Assembly: GCA_024195265.1 (NCBI GenBank)
Contig: JAJLRJ010000013.1
Location: forward strand, 5,000,612 to 5,064,611
Source: Dendrophyllia cribrosa
Lineage: Eukaryota; Cnidaria; Anthozoa; Scleractinia; Dendrophylliidae
DNA: 64,000 bases
Direction of reading: 5' to 3'
Shown one piece after another: positions 1-10,964 of this stretch (positions are counted from its first letter, which is position 1; each line of letters starts with the position of its first letter). The notes beneath the pieces were generated by a model, which had not been told where the DNA came from, ran no database searches, and saw only the letters and a program-made list of their open reading frames with translations. The position numbers and the translations under genes were made by a program.

Positions 1-93
1 AACCGCGGTCTAACTGTTTGGACTTCGTTTGAATAACCGGCCCTGTATGTCTTGTACAGAGGGAAAATGAAAAAAGAAAAAATCAACACTTAC

Positions 94-246
94 CCCCCAG
101 CTCTTAAGCTTGTAACGCTTCTGGTCAGCACAACAAAATACAAAGTTGTCAAAAACAGCAAACCTGTAGTCTTCATTTCCAGTTCTTACAGGTGAAGAAC
201 GACGTTTCTCGTTCTTGATGTATGTTAAGTTCTGAGAAGGCAACAT
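94..246 (-). CDS. First coding exon of an unrecognised gene (continues beyond window start)
   Basis: The frame opens at the ATG at 246 and runs 51 codons with no stop. It ends in a phase-0 splice donor whose minus-strand sequence is GTAAGTG, directly after the codons for KSWG. The peptide starts MLPSQNLTYIKNEKRRSS and ends in a basic and aromatic stretch, ADQKRYKLKSWG. It has no signal peptide or membrane segment. A TATA box sits about 40-50 bases upstream, and the donor is a near-perfect consensus, so this reads as a genuine 5' exon rather than a chance frame. The remaining exons would lie left of base 1. I do not recognise the family. The peptide is too short for domain assignment. Confidence 0.45.
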
Positions 247-283
247 TTTGATCTGATCAGTCTGTATGTTAGAGGACGCTCTC

Positions 284-295
284 TATTTATTTATA
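284..295 (-). promoter_or_regulatory. TATA box of the minus-strand first exon
   Basis: Read on the minus strand, the sequence TATAAATAAATA lies about 40-50 bases upstream of the ATG at 246. That spacing suits a core promoter with a very short 5' leader. It is the only strong TATA word placed just upstream of an ATG that leads to a clean splice donor in this part of the window. Use as a promoter is inferred; no transcription start data are available. Confidence 0.45.
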
Positions 296-1094
296 GAGGG
301 AGTAAATGAATTTTTCCCTACTCTTCATCGCCTTGGAATGCAAATCTTCGCGCGGTTTTAAGTTCGCTTGTAATCGCTTGCTCCGAGCGCGCGAGGCAGG
401 CGAGGGAAGAGAAGCGGAAAAGGTTTAGTCTAGCTCAACATTTTAGTCTAACAATGTTTAATAGACCGGTTCATCAAAGACGATAAGTTAATTGAACTGA
501 AATCGTTCAATCGTACACTGAGATGGGCCTTAATCTTATAGCAGCGGAAGTCAGACATTTGTATGTGTATGTATGTAAGGGAGGATCAATCTTGTTTCAA
601 TGAAAACTGTTGGTTTTGAATCGGTAAGTTTACGAATAATCCTTCTAAATTTGTTTCTGAAACATGCTTCGAATGTCGGTTATCAGGTTCTATTTGATAT
701 TTATAACTTGCTTAATCTTTTCAGTACACGCTTTCAGTTACGCGTCCTTTAAATAAGTCCGTCACAGATTTAGGTGCCCAGAGGCATCGAGCCCCACACT
801 CTCCCTCTTCACTTGCCTGAAGGGACGCAACGTTGTTACTTAGTTCTGAACCATTTTCACGGCCGCTTCCACTGCGCTTCTATATTAAAATTATTCCTGT
901 CACACCCAATTACGATGGCCAGAATCAAACCTCAATACTACAACAGTGTTACAGAAACTGACTGCTGAACAGCTTCCGTTTGAATGCTGCCCAACAGCTT
1001 TCATTTGAATGGTCACACTGTAGGATTTCATCCACGGATTCAAAAGTTAGAACTACCTTGTACATCATAATAAACGGCAGCACCACAGGAAAGT
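296..1094. other. Non-coding stretch, no gene seen
   Basis: Only short, incoherent frames occur here. The part from about 960 to 1094 has the feel of a dispersed repeat, with two similar phrases built on TTTGAATG at 979 and 1003, but I cannot delimit it. Confidence 0.3.
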
Positions 1095-1102
1095 ACTTCA
1101 TG

Positions 1103-1587
1103 AGGGGGACATTGGGGGTCTCTGAACACCGCAACACCGCAAAAAAAATACCAAACACCGCATCACCGCAAGAAAAGTGGACGAAACACCGTCACCGCAA
1201 TATATATTTTTGTCAAGTTACTTACAAATGAAAAGGGCTTAGGATTCAGTGGCGACCGGCAGCGTATTTAAGATTAACTAGACAGTATTGGACTGCATTT
1301 TGTTACAAATTAAACATAATAGTACGTACTTTTCATAAATAAGTACGGAATAAATAACATATAGAGGCTAAATTTAGATCTGACAAGGGTCAAACAGGAA
1401 ACGGCAACACCGCAGATAATTTCGTTCCACCGAACACCGCGCGCAGACTTTAAAGCACAAACATCGCACACCGTAGAGTATGAGATCACCGCAACACCGC
1501 AAGCTGGGATTTTATTCACCGCAACACCGCATAAAAAAATGAGCAGCACCGCAACACCGCAACACCGATAATCCCGAATGTCCCCCT
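1103..1587. repeat. MITE with AGGGGGACATT termini and CACCGCAA-rich ends
   Basis: The left end AGGGGGACATT (1103-1113) is mirrored by AATGTCCCCCT (1577-1587). The flanks carry an imperfect 8-bp target duplication: ACTTCATG at 1095-1102 and CCTTCATG at 1588-1595. Just inside both ends are clusters of the octamer CACCGCAA, in the same orientation on both sides. The 8-bp duplication and short termini resemble hAT-type non-autonomous elements. No transposase frame is present. Confidence 0.6.
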
Positions 1588-1798
1588 CCTTCATGTGCGC
1601 GTTTCTTTTCCGTGTTGTTCAAAGGTCTTTCTAAAATTTATTATATAATAATTCTTGACGAGAACACATTTTTAAATAAATCACTACCGTGAAGGAGGTT
1701 TGGATAGCCAGTCTTAATTTGCATAGATTTTGGCGATTTTATTCCTTCATTTTCTCCGCATTTAATGATCAGTTTGAGAAGCTATATCAAACACTCTA

Positions 1799-1923
1799 AA
1801 GAGTGTTTGATCAGGTATCCAAACACCTCGAAGTGGGGTATAAAAAAAAGACCGTACTCGGTCGGCTGCGCCTCGTTTTTCAACCCACTTCTCGGTGTTT
1901 GGATAGCCTGATGAAACACTCTT
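1799..1923. repeat. Small foldback MITE
   Basis: An arm beginning AAGAGTGTTTGATCAGG at 1799 is mirrored by a complementary arm ending at 1923 (CCTGATGAAACACTCTT). The two arms are nearly self-complementary over about 40 bases and enclose a GC-richer loop. The element has no coding capacity. Confidence 0.55.
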
Positions 1924-2122
1924 CCTCGTTGCGTTTGATATATTACTTAACACTGAAATACAATCACAGCTTTTCGACAATTTCTCATCTCGTTAATCAA
2001 GTAAAACGTTATTTATGCTGCGCTGAAAATATCACCGCTTCCAGCATTCTTTTTAGTGTGCCGCGGAATGTTGTCAATTCTTGGTCTGAGAGAGAAACTA
2101 TATACCTTATTATAGGAAATAA

Positions 2123-2640
2123 CACTCCATGAAATTAACGCGAATTTTGAGAATTCGCGTTAATTTAAGTCGCGTTAATTTTTGTGAGCGTTAATTTCCG
2201 CGACATTATTTAAGCGGAGCGTTCATTTCCGAGACCTTTATAATTTCACCCTAAATTCTGGATACCGTCCGAACACATATAGCAACAAGGAAACAATAAC
2301 CTTTTTTTGCACACTATTTTTCAATCTTTAACAATGTAAAAGCCTTAAAGATATGTCATCTGAAAGCGCGCAATATAAGAATTAAATTATTATTATTATT
2401 AATATTTGCAGTTCATTCTTGCTTTCAGAAGAGCGGTTCTCGACATCCGTTTTATTTTTTGCACTACAGTCAAAATATCTTTAGAGACATCAATAATCGC
2501 GTTAATTTACTTTATTTTGAAAATTTGCCCCCTTCTCTCGCGTTAATTTCCTTTTTTCAAAAGAAATTTTCCCTCCAATTCGTGTTAATTTAAGTCGCGT
2601 TAATTTCAACGACCTTAATTAAGGTAGCAGGCTTTTGACT
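2123..2640. repeat. Dispersed repeat built on GCGTTAATTT
   Basis: The decamer GCGTTAATTT or close variants recur at the left edge (about 2138-2200) and right edge (about 2497-2610), with a short hairpin around GAATTCGCGTTAA near 2150. The arrangement suggests a degraded terminal-repeat element. The boundaries are approximate. Confidence 0.4.
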
Positions 2641-3054
2641 TCCTTATCGATGCAGCACCATAGTTTCGGCTTAGAAACTAAGTAGAACTCTTTCGCGTAA
2701 ATAATATTTTAAATTTTAGAATGAAGGTAATAGCAATAAACAACGTGAAAGAGAAAAAAATGGGTCCTTTTCTTCAACATCCTCGTGTAAAACTATCGTT
2801 TCCTGGTAGAGTTAAATTTCCTGGTCAGTAGAGAAAATATAGATCTTGGTCTTCATTTGAAACTCTGGGTGGTCAGTATTTTAAGTTCAGCTTGTTTTCT
2901 CGCAATCCTTGTATATCCTAAAATATCACACTATTTGGAAAAGAAAGTGAGCAACCAACTAATGCCTACGTACAAGTTTCCAGATTATTCGTTTAGTGGC
3001 GTTAGTGAGAGTACACGAAACCTGACAATGATTTCCACCCGTTCATAAAAAGGA

Positions 3055-3450
3055 TCGGTCCTTCGTTCCGTCTCCGCCGGGTCTCGCGCAGAACGACGCA
3101 AGAAAACCTGAGAATAAAACGTACGTAAACAATAGGCATACGAAGTCTAGGTAGTTTTTTATAGTTACCGGCCACACTTCGAACAGGTCCCCTCGTTTAG
3201 CTCAGTCACGTCAGCAGAGACGATAAAGTGCCGAGAATTTTCAGCCTGTTGGAATTATCTCGATCCTACAAGATCTACAAACTGCACTGGCGATAGTATT
3301 GAGGAAGTTATTACCTTAGAAGTATTTTTTGTTTGTTTGTAATTTAATCATCTCATATGCATTGCAAGACAAGTCCGGGACCGGCATGTACATGTTAAAT
3401 ATGACAGATGATTCTTTTCGTGCTGAAGCGAGGTCAAAAGTAATCTATTA
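3055..3450 (+). repeat. Dispersed repeat, copy 1
   Basis: This segment is closely similar to 4524-4930. Shared landmarks include CTCGCGCAGAA near the start, CGAACAGGTCCC, ATCTACAAACTGCACTGGCG and GTCCGGGACCGGCATG. The two copies sit in direct orientation about 1.48 kb apart. The repeat family is not recognised. Confidence 0.6.
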
Positions 3451-3781
3451 AAATCCAGTTATGTAACCATACACTGAGTGGTTCAATTTTTCAATTTTTG
3501 AGCCTGAAAAAAATTTACTTTCGTAAACATACGTACTTTCTTGTGCTCCAAAACAAACCGTTGAGAATGGCCGGATCTGGGTTTCCAGAACTAGATCAGT
3601 AATAATACGTAAAACAAGAGAAACGGCAAACTGATCCTTACGGCAGAAAAACGGAAGCAGAATCCAATAAAATAAAACTGAGTCGAATATAGTAGTGCCC
3701 AAGAACCACTTGGAATCAACAGACACGACGAACTTAATTAATTTTCTCATCACCAGTCAGTTTAGTTTATCTCCCGTCAAA

Positions 3782-3985
3782 TCACACTAGCGACATAACG
3801 ACATAACGACGAGGTCACGCAAATTCAAAACACGACGTATATCGATGTTTTATGTCACCAGTGTGAACAACACAACATAAGGACATAATAGGAACATAAT
3901 AACATGGACATAATGACATAAGGAAAAAAAACTGATCTTTTCTTTATGTCAATATGTCCATGTTCTTATGTCATCGCTAGTGTGA
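3782..3985. repeat. MITE with TCACACTAGC termini
   Basis: TCACACTAGC at 3782-3791 is mirrored by GCTAGTGTGA at 3976-3985. The interior is a low-complexity tract of CATAA and GACATAA words on both strands. The sequences flanking it (about 3500-3720 and 4130-4260) are partial reverse complements of each other, so this MITE sits within a larger broken inverted repeat. Confidence 0.5.
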
Positions 3986-4083
3986 ACCAGGCTTTACCAA
4001 TCATATTCATATATTGTTTTTGTTATTCATTTTTTTTTAAACAACTTGTATAACGTTTTTACACTTGTAATCATTTTAAGCGC

Positions 4084-4130
4084 TAGCCCCTGAAGAAGCT
4101 TTGTTTTACAAAGCGAAATATGACAAATAT
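4084..4130 (+). other. CTGAAGAAG-type 3' hairpin, possibly from a Penelope-like element
   Basis: CCTGAAGAAG is followed by the hairpin CTTTG-TTTTA-CAAAG and then CGAAATAT. A similar arrangement occurs at about 41,245-41,290 and, on the minus strand, at about 52,100-52,150 and 56,100-56,150. At 56.1 kb it lies downstream of a recognisable Penelope-like GIY-YIG C-terminus, and I use that to infer the origin of this copy. No coding sequence survives here. Confidence 0.35.
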
Positions 4131-4212
4131 TGGGCACTCTTATATTTCACTCAGTTTTATTTTATTTGCTTCTGCTTCTGTCAGTTTCTATCGTAAGAAT
4201 CAGTTTGCCGTT

Positions 4213-4470
4213 TCTTTTGTTTTGCTCCAAAACAGTCTTTTTCCTTCTAAAATTGGAACAAGGAAGCGGTTATTTGCAGGCGAAACATGATAGATATTAT
4301 TCAGTCATTCTGCTGAATTCAGCTGAAACGCGTTTAAACGGCCACGCGCGCAAGGTGTCCCAACGCCATCTAGTGGGGGTGGGGTTGGTACTTCTTGAAC
4401 TTTTTTCTGCGGTTGTGCGGTCCAAACCAATTTGTACATCTGAGTCATGCTTCGGAATTGAGGGAGTTTA
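4213..4470 (+). repeat. Dispersed repeat, related to 6400-6640
   Basis: GCTCCAAAACAGT, AATTGGAACAAGGAAGCGG and AATTTGTACATCTGAGTCATG recur in order at 6400-6640. The 6.4-kb copy lacks part of the middle. The family is unidentified. Confidence 0.5.
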
Positions 4471-4523
4471 TAATGAACTAGGGACGCTGATGAATGATCG
4501 ATGGATCTGACGGATAAACGCCG

Positions 4524-4930
4524 ATGGATATACGCCGGATCTCGCGCAGAATGACGCAAAAAAACCTGCAAAAACGTAGACAATCTCATATGAAGTCTTT
4601 GCAAACACTTCAAAGGAAGTTTTTGATACTTACCGGCTAAACTTCGAACAGGTCCCTTCGTTTAGCTCAGTCACGTCAGCAAAGGCGATAAAGTTTGCCT
4701 TTTCTTGCAGAATTTTCACCCTGTTAGAATTATCTCGATCCTACGAGATCTACAAACTGCACTGGCGAGGGTATTGAGGAAGTGATTAGTTTAGAAGTTA
4801 TTTTGTTTGTATGTAATTAATTCATCTCATTGCAAGGCAAGTCCGGGACCGGCATGCTATTAACAGCAAATTATGACAAATGATTTTATTACCGTGCTGA
4901 AGCGAGGTCAAAAGTAGCCTATCAAAATCG
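4524..4930 (+). repeat. Dispersed repeat, copy 2
   Basis: This is the direct repeat of 3055-3450. The copies differ by scattered substitutions and small indels, which implies an old duplication or two independent insertions of one family. Confidence 0.6.
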
Positions 4931-5034
4931 ATCCAACTTTACTTATGTAACAACGAAAGTGGTGTTATTAAATGGTCTTAAAATCAGGAGTAAAATCTAT
5001 TATATTATGTTTTAATATTCTCCCTCGCTCCTCA

Positions 5035-5965
5035 CAATTTGGACCTAAATTTAACTTTTGATGGACATATAGTTAATATTGTTTCCTCGTGTATGTCTCG
5101 CCTCGCTCAAATTAACCGCGTCAAGCATGTTTTTGACAAACGTACCCTGTTTAATAATAATTATATATAAACTCTTTAGTTTTTAGCAAGTTATTTTATT
5201 GTTTAAATGTCATGGGCAAATACATGTAAGTGTAATTAAAATAAACTGCAGGCTGTGCAGAACTTTGCTTGCCGCATTGTAAGCGGCGTACGCAAACATG
5301 ACCACATTACGCCTCTAGGACCCCGCAAACGAGGAAACATTGTTGGTGAAACATTGTTTCCCAGAATGTTTCTTGGCCGCGAAAACGAGCGAGAAACAAT
5401 GTTTCCTAGCCGCGCAAACGAGAAAAACACTTACTGGGAAACAAACGCGCGCTGATATATGGGATACGGCACTACGCATGCTCAATTTATGAAGTGCAGT
5501 CCGGAGCAGTCCTCGCGACCCTGGAATCTAGGCAACATTGTTTCCTCAGCGCGCAACCAAACGGGGAAACATTTGTTGAAGAAACAAAATGTTTCTGAAA
5601 AAAGTCAGAAACATTTTTTGTTTCTCGAAAACAAAAAATGTTTCTGCAACAAATGTTTCCTGTCCGCGCAAACGGGGAAACATTTGCAACAATATTTCCT
5701 CGTTTGCAGGCTGTATTATCGAAGCGCTATGATGGCTTTAAATGTATGACGGGCCACGCTCCTGAATATCTGTCCTTGAGCCCAAGTGAGCGGTCAAGTA
5801 GCATTAGAAACTCACAAATGTTGAACATTCCACTTTTCAAAACCGCTAGCGGCCATAGAACTTTTTATTATACTGATAGCGCATTTCAGTAACTGTTTTT
5901 AAAAATCGCCTGAGGACCAAGCTACCAAAAGAATTATGGAACCCTTAAGAACTTTATTTTTGTTA
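5035..5965 (+). pseudogene. CR1/L2-like LINE reverse transcriptase C-terminal relic
   Basis: Fragments of the reverse transcriptase C-terminal region appear in order. About 5050-5160 translates to FDGHIVNIVSSCMSRLAQ followed by NRVKHVFDKRTLF. About 5249-5325 gives LQAVQNFACRIVSGVRKHDH. About 5708-5890 gives FKCMTGHAPEYL, then MLNIPLFKTASGHRTFYY. The order and wording are typical of the region after the palm domain in CR1/L2-type non-LTR elements. The relic is frameshifted, has an internal deletion near 5160-5240, and is split by a MITE at 5335-5707. The tail ends in an AT-rich 3' region near 5965. It is not functional. Confidence 0.7.
5335..5707. repeat. MITE nested in the LINE relic
   Basis: The terminal word GCAAACGAGGAAAC at 5335 is mirrored by TTTCCTCGTTTGC ending at 5707. 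The interior is dominated by repeats and inversions of GAAACATTGTTTC and similar words. It interrupts the reverse transcriptase relic between the ITPLG-type and LYYRSAMMAF-type segments, so it inserted after the LINE. Confidence 0.6.
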
Positions 5966-6010
5966 TTTTCATTGTAATTAGTATTAAATAGTGTATGTAA
6001 ACATAATCTT

Positions 6011-6280
6011 AGGCCTGGGACAAATGTCGAACTTTCAGAACTTTTCATGAGTCGAACTATTAAAATTCAGCGAAAGTGCGACGTTTGTCTCAATTAAATT
6101 CGACGGACTTTATTTGGATCGACCGACACGTTCTATCCGTCTTGAGAAAAATCTACTTTGAATTTGGTTCGTCTGTATTAAGTTCGACGTTTGACCCAAC
6201 AGACGAAAATAATTAATTTGGGTCGATCCAAACTGCAATTTAGTTCGACTCATGAAAAGTTTGACGTTTGTCCCGGGCCT
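6011..6280. repeat. MITE with AGGCC(T/C)GGGAC termini
   Basis: The left terminal region from 6011 (AGGCCTGGGACAAATGTCGA) is mirrored by the right end at 6280 (reading outward GGGCCTCGG, preceded by GACGTTTGTCCC). Both arms carry GTCGAACT and its complement plus CTTTTCATGAGTCGAACT-type sequence. It is non-coding. Confidence 0.6.
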
Positions 6281-6399
6281 CGGTTAATATTGTCTTTGAA
6301 AATCAAAACGCCCCTTTGACGAGAAAGTCAATGAAGTATGTATTTGTATATGTATAATCCGATCGTCTTTAACGGAATAAAATATTCTCTGGATGAAAT

Positions 6400-6640
6400 C
6401 CTGTGCTCCAAAACAGTATTTTTCCTTCTAAAATTGGAACAAGGAAGCGGTTTATATTTGCAGGCGAAACATGATAGATATTATTAAGTCATTCTGCTGA
6501 ATTGAGCTGAAGCGCGTTTCGTGGGGGTGGGGCTGGTACTTCTTGATTTTTTTCTGGTGCTGTGCGGCTCCAACCAATTTGTACATCTGAGTCATGCTGC
6601 AGAATTGAGGAAGTTAATGAACTAGGGACTGATGAACAAT
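6400..6640 (+). repeat. Dispersed repeat, second copy of the 4213-4470 family
   Basis: It shares GGAACAAGGAAGCGG, GATAGATATTATT and TACATCTGAGTCATGC with the earlier copy, in the same order and orientation. Confidence 0.5.
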
Positions 6641-7405
6641 CAATGGATCTGACGGCCTTCTGTGGCAGCCGTAATGTGTGGTCTGATTCTTGCGACTGTA
6701 TCCATTTTCAGACCAAAATATGTGTGCATGTCATTTTCGATCCAATTTTGGACCTGACACTTTGTCACGATATCCCTCTTCCATGTAAACTAAAATGGTT
6801 ATTAAAGACTTATAACCTGTCAGTCAGTGGTGAAGAGATGATGTATCTCAGTGAAACAAGGAAGCGTGCATTGCCTACACGGGTTAAACGTGACCGGATG
6901 TTTTTCAGTTGCATTGCTGAATTGAGCTGAAGCGCGTTTAAACGGCTGAACGCCATATACGACCTCTCGTGGGGGATCGGAACATGAGCTAAATAACTAA
7001 TATAATAACTTTATTTATTTATCCACGGGATCCTTATCACTTAAGAGTGGTCTTCTAAAGAGCCGTGCGCATTAAACCTAGTACAAAAAAGCTAAGACTT
7101 AAAAATTACAAACATTATTAAAAAAGAAATCCTATAATAAGTATGAAACTAATCTGTATGGAATCCCAGCTACGTACATTCATGCTTCGGATTTGAGGGA
7201 GTTTATGGACTAGAGACGTCGATGAACGATCGATAGATCTGCCGGTATAAAGTCAATACCCATCTGAGGCAGCCGTGGAACGCTTTTATTCTTTAGATTT
7301 TGATTTCAATATTTGGCTATTTTACCGGGAGTTTTGAGAAACGGGCCCCTGGGGACGAGAATAAGAAAGGGGAGTGGGAGCTGGGAACTAACACAGAATT
7401 CAAAG

Positions 7406-7460
7406 ATGGCGCGCTGCGTCTCGTGGTTCTGTTTCTCGCATGTTTCGTCAATTTTCGAAG
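7406..7460 (+). CDS. Candidate exon 1, left copy of the inverted-duplicated gene
   Basis: An ATG at 7406 opens MARCVSWFCFSHVSSIFE and ends at a GTTTGT donor at 7461. The exon is 55 bases. An almost identical exon of the same length lies at 44,746-44,800 on the minus strand (MARRVSWFCFSHVSSIFE), with the same donor. Conservation of the start codon, length and donor in both arms supports a real exon, although 18 residues carry little information. In this left copy the continuation through the next exon hits a stop, so this copy may be a pseudogene at its 5' end. The protein is not recognised. Confidence 0.35.
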
Positions 7461-7571
7461 GTTTGTAGCGATTAATTTGTATGGTTTTTAGCGTAAACTA
7501 TTTGAGTTTTAGGGACTATCTTTTCCTGATGTTTAAAAAGTGGCAAATGCATTTCTTTTGTTTCTGTTTAG

Positions 7572-7633
7572 AATCCAGTGTCTTGACGCTGTGCTCTGAA
7601 GCCGGTCTGAAGATGTTAATATTTTAAAACAAG
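7572..7633 (+). pseudogene. Candidate exon 2, left copy (frame broken)
   Basis: It lies between an acceptor ending TTTAG at 7571 and a GTAAGC donor at 7634. Read in phase with exon 1 it gives ESSVLTLCSEAG and then stops. The mirrored exon at 44,570-44,633 differs by small indels and stays open (VLTLCSEAVRRCQAYFKTR). The left version therefore looks decayed, or the exon is part of a non-coding leader in both. Confidence 0.3.
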
Positions 7634-7643
7634 GTAAGCTCAA

Positions 7644-7999
7644 AGGGACACTGTCACCTATCTTTAGCATCACTTTGAAAAGCCAAAAAAACGTATTTGT
7701 TTCAATGGAAACCTATAAATAATGGTCCAGTTTTGTTAACAAATACTCTATCAGTGCACAGAAACTAGTACATGTATTCGTATCTTTGGCTGCGGATGGC
7801 CAGGATGGAAATGGATTGCAACTCGAGAGTCGTAGAAAAATCGCAGAAAAACTTATTATGGTTTGTTATTCCTTGAAGAAATCACTTGATATAATCTTCT
7901 TGGTGTTCTAAAAGCAATTTTATGTTTAAGCAAAGGTACTTTGTCATATATTAAGTGTATTTTGACCAAAAACAGCAAAATCTGCGTGACAATGCCCCT
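7644..7999. repeat. TTAA-targeting MITE (piggyBac-like), copy 1
   Basis: The termini AGGGACACTGTCAC (7644) and GTGACAATGCCCCT (ending 7999) are inverted. The flanks are TCAA at 7640-7643 and TTAA at 8000-8003. The mirrored arm at about 44,555-44,570 reads straight through as GTAAGCTTAAGTC, an empty site with a single TTAA. The TTAA target and the termini suggest a piggyBac-type non-autonomous element. A second, heavily disrupted copy of the same family starts at 44,839. Confidence 0.65.
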
Positions 8000-8099
8000 T
8001 TAAGTCTTAAATTCATGTGTCTTAACAATAGCAAAAAGGTCATTTGCGTATGGTTCCGTTTCCCTTTCTCTCCGTCGTAAACCATTCTGTCAATTTTAG

Positions 8100-8213
8100 G
8101 GTTACAAATTGTGCCACGTGGTGAAATTCGACAACCTGAAGTGGAAGTTTAACATTGTACCGAAAGAACAAGATGGACTCAGCTCCCATACATGTATTAA
8201 GCTTAAGTTTTCT
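8100..8213 (+). CDS. Candidate exon 3 region, left copy
   Basis: After an acceptor-like TTTTAG ending at 8099, an open frame reads GYKLCHVVKFDNLKWKFN then IVPKEQDGLSSHT. No convincing donor was chosen, so the end given is only the end of the conserved and open portion. The mirrored segment at about 38,870-38,935 shares the acceptor and starts GDKFYHVVK, then has a deletion of roughly 30 bases relative to this copy. It is not in phase with candidate exons 1-2 as I read them. Either an exon is missing or this is a conserved non-coding segment. Confidence 0.25.
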
Positions 8214-10459
8214 TAAGCTTATGTTTCTTTGAAAAATTATTTAATTATTATCATTCTTATTTTCTTATGGAAATTTTTTTGACCACATTTTTCCCTGGTC
8301 TGTACTCTTATTTACCGTAGAAACGAGTTTAAATCTCGAGCAATCGACAAAATATTTTAAAGATTCAAGACATGATGTTTACAGTGTATATCGGCGGTAT
8401 TTGCTAATCAATCAAGATTCGAAATATGAAAGTGTTCACCACTGTTGGTTTCATAACATGCAAATCTCGTGCTTGTCAGCAGCTGCTTATTTACCTGGAG
8501 ATTTCTTTTCTTTTACAAAACAATGCCAAACAAAGCAAACTTATGGCAATGAATAACAAATAAAAATAAAAATGTGCACACTTTAATTTGTTTCAAGTTT
8601 AATTTTAATATATCGTAATTGGGCTATTGCACACTCGTTAAACATGTACATGGTTTGCCTCTGAAAATGTAAATAATTTATCTAGAAAAAAATGTTAGTT
8701 GAAAACTTATATTAATAATGCAGTGGTTCTCGAGGTTAGTTGCGGGATTATTTAGTGAAATTTTCTGAACAAACCAGTTTTTCAATCCTTGATTGCTGGG
8801 GCAGATCTAGGGGTGGTTTGGGGATTCAGTCGAACCCCCTTTGTTGAAACTGCTAACGTTTAAAACCTGCAGTGGGAACTTCCATTATCATAACAAATTA
8901 ATGTTAAATTGTTGGAAATATAGTCAAAATTTCAATTATTTTAATAATAAATGGAAATATTTTTTCAGTGTACACAAAAATGGATATGAATATTGCCTAT
9001 TTTCGCTTTTAAATTTCCTGCGCGCTGCCATTTTGAATAGTTATGACGTGTAACGGTTGCTGCTACATGTACAGTACGGGGTCAATGAAAAATTTATTTA
9101 TTTTTTGTTAATTATTAATAATAGTGACAATATAATAGTGTGAACATAGTTTTATTATCTACTTTAGTGATCAACATTGCTCAATTTTTATATGGTAACA
9201 AGAAATTCCAAAGACTTCGAGTTAAGTGTAACATTAACATTTGGGTACATGTCTTTGTAATATAAACAAAGTTTGTAGTGTATTACTACAGTCCAACTAC
9301 AGTAAACACAAAACAACATTAAAGAAGTAAGCATGTCCATTTTCCTATTTTCACTGCCAAGGCAAAACACACCGCGTCTGGTAGTGACTGATAAGAACGT
9401 GACATAAATTTTAAATATGTGATCAGTCCGAAGTTACAATCAGTTTTAGTTCCAGTTACATGTATCAGGGTAAATTTGGGCCAAGGGAAACAAAAAATAG
9501 TTTGAGTTAGTGGGGAATTCAAGTTTTCTGAGTTTGAGTTATCCAAGTAAAAATGACTGAACAATAGGGCCAAATCCAAGGGAAATCAAACTTACATGTA
9601 GTTCGAGTTATCCGAGTTCAAGTTAGCAGGGTTCTACTGTATTGTTTAGAAACAATGTTCTTTTGTGCAACAATTGGACAACTGTGACACATCATAAATA
9701 TTCAAAATGGTGGCGCATGGGAAATTTAAAAGCGAAAATGGGCAATATGACATCCATTTTTTTGTACACTAAAGTTATATTAATTTTGCGCTTGTTTTTT
9801 AAAAAAATTAATTTAGACTTTATTTCCAACAATTTAATGTCAATTTGTTGTAACAATGGAGGTTCCCTTAAAAAAAAAACAGTAAAAATTAAATGGAAAG
9901 TAAGTAAAAAAACATAAAGCCTTGTCATTTGATGAAGCCATAGCGATTCCAGGAAATTATTGTTTAAATATTAGTAGGTCATTCATTTTACCCCTTCTGC
10001 TTTAGCTGATGATTTTCCATTTGATAAGAAATTGTTGTTTGTAGTTATATTTAGCTCCTGTAAAATTATTTTGCCTAGCAACACAAGTTGTTATTTTGCA
10101 ATCACAGAATGGTTGTTCTGTCTTGAGGAGTTCAAAGTCTGTTTATTTGTGAAATAGAAAGTTGTCAAAAAAGGAGAAGTGATTTGCATACAATTCCCAC
10201 CGAGAATGTTATTCATACATGTACATGTAGATTCCGTTTTGATGAAACATGTGTTGCATAGAAAAGCAAAGTGGTCCAGGATGCCCTAAAATTTGCTTGT
10301 ATTACAGAAATTAAAACACTTTGACTGGACCCTCACAATTTCTGGGGGAGCACGTCCCCAGACCGCCCCAGTTACTTCCACATTTGGTGGTCGTTTGTTC
10401 AAACCCCCCTGACAATAAATCCTAGATCTGTCCAAGCTTGATTGGCATAATAGTATGAA
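8214..10459. other. AT-rich intronic-type sequence with degraded repeats
   Basis: No coding exon is visible. Pieces at 8330-8430 (around AATATTTTAAAGATTCAAG) and 8530-8570 (around GGCAATGAATAACAAATAAA) have reverse-complement counterparts at about 37,240-37,960 and 35,575-35,600. They therefore belong to the inverted duplication. Two inverted words around CAGATCTAGG (8800) and CCTAGATCTG (10,420) may bound an insertion of about 1.6 kb, but I could not prove it. Confidence 0.35.
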
Positions 10460-10588
10460 GTGGTTCAATTTTTTTTGTTATGAAAATTTTAAAACCAGTT
10501 TCATTTTTATTTTCTTTTGTCTCAGATTCATTTCCATAATAAGAGACAAAGGAGAACAAAAATCAAACTGGTTTCAAAATTTGACCAC
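10460..10588. repeat. Foldback MITE, GTGGTTCAA family
   Basis: GTGGTTCAATTTTTTTT is mirrored by AAAATTTGACCAC. The inner arms carry AAACCAGTTT and its complement. The same family occurs at 32,869-33,027 and 34,832-34,971. The last of these is the positional counterpart of this copy in the mirrored arm, so this insertion predates the inverted duplication. Confidence 0.55.
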
Positions 10589-10964
10589 ATCAGCTACATG
10601 TACGTGATCAAACTGCATACAGTTTATGAGAATAGGAGCCTCCAACCAATTAAAGGCTCACCGCAGACTTTTCCCCCATGAGAAAAGTTGGTGAACCCTG
10701 AGGATGTCTGCATTAAAAGATGGGATAAAGGAAATGGTCGTTGTCTATTTTAAGTTATTATTAATGTTTAAGGTTGCTGAACACAGTCTACAGTATGTGG
10801 ATGTCTGCAATAATTATTTCTGCTGCTGAAGCAAGAAAGCCAACATGGCACCTACATACAGTGATCATTTTAATTTTGTTCAGTGTATACCATCAAGTTT
10901 TATTTTCCATCTTTTAATCAAACAGACTAATGTAATTATATGTATGTATCTTATTATTTTCCAG

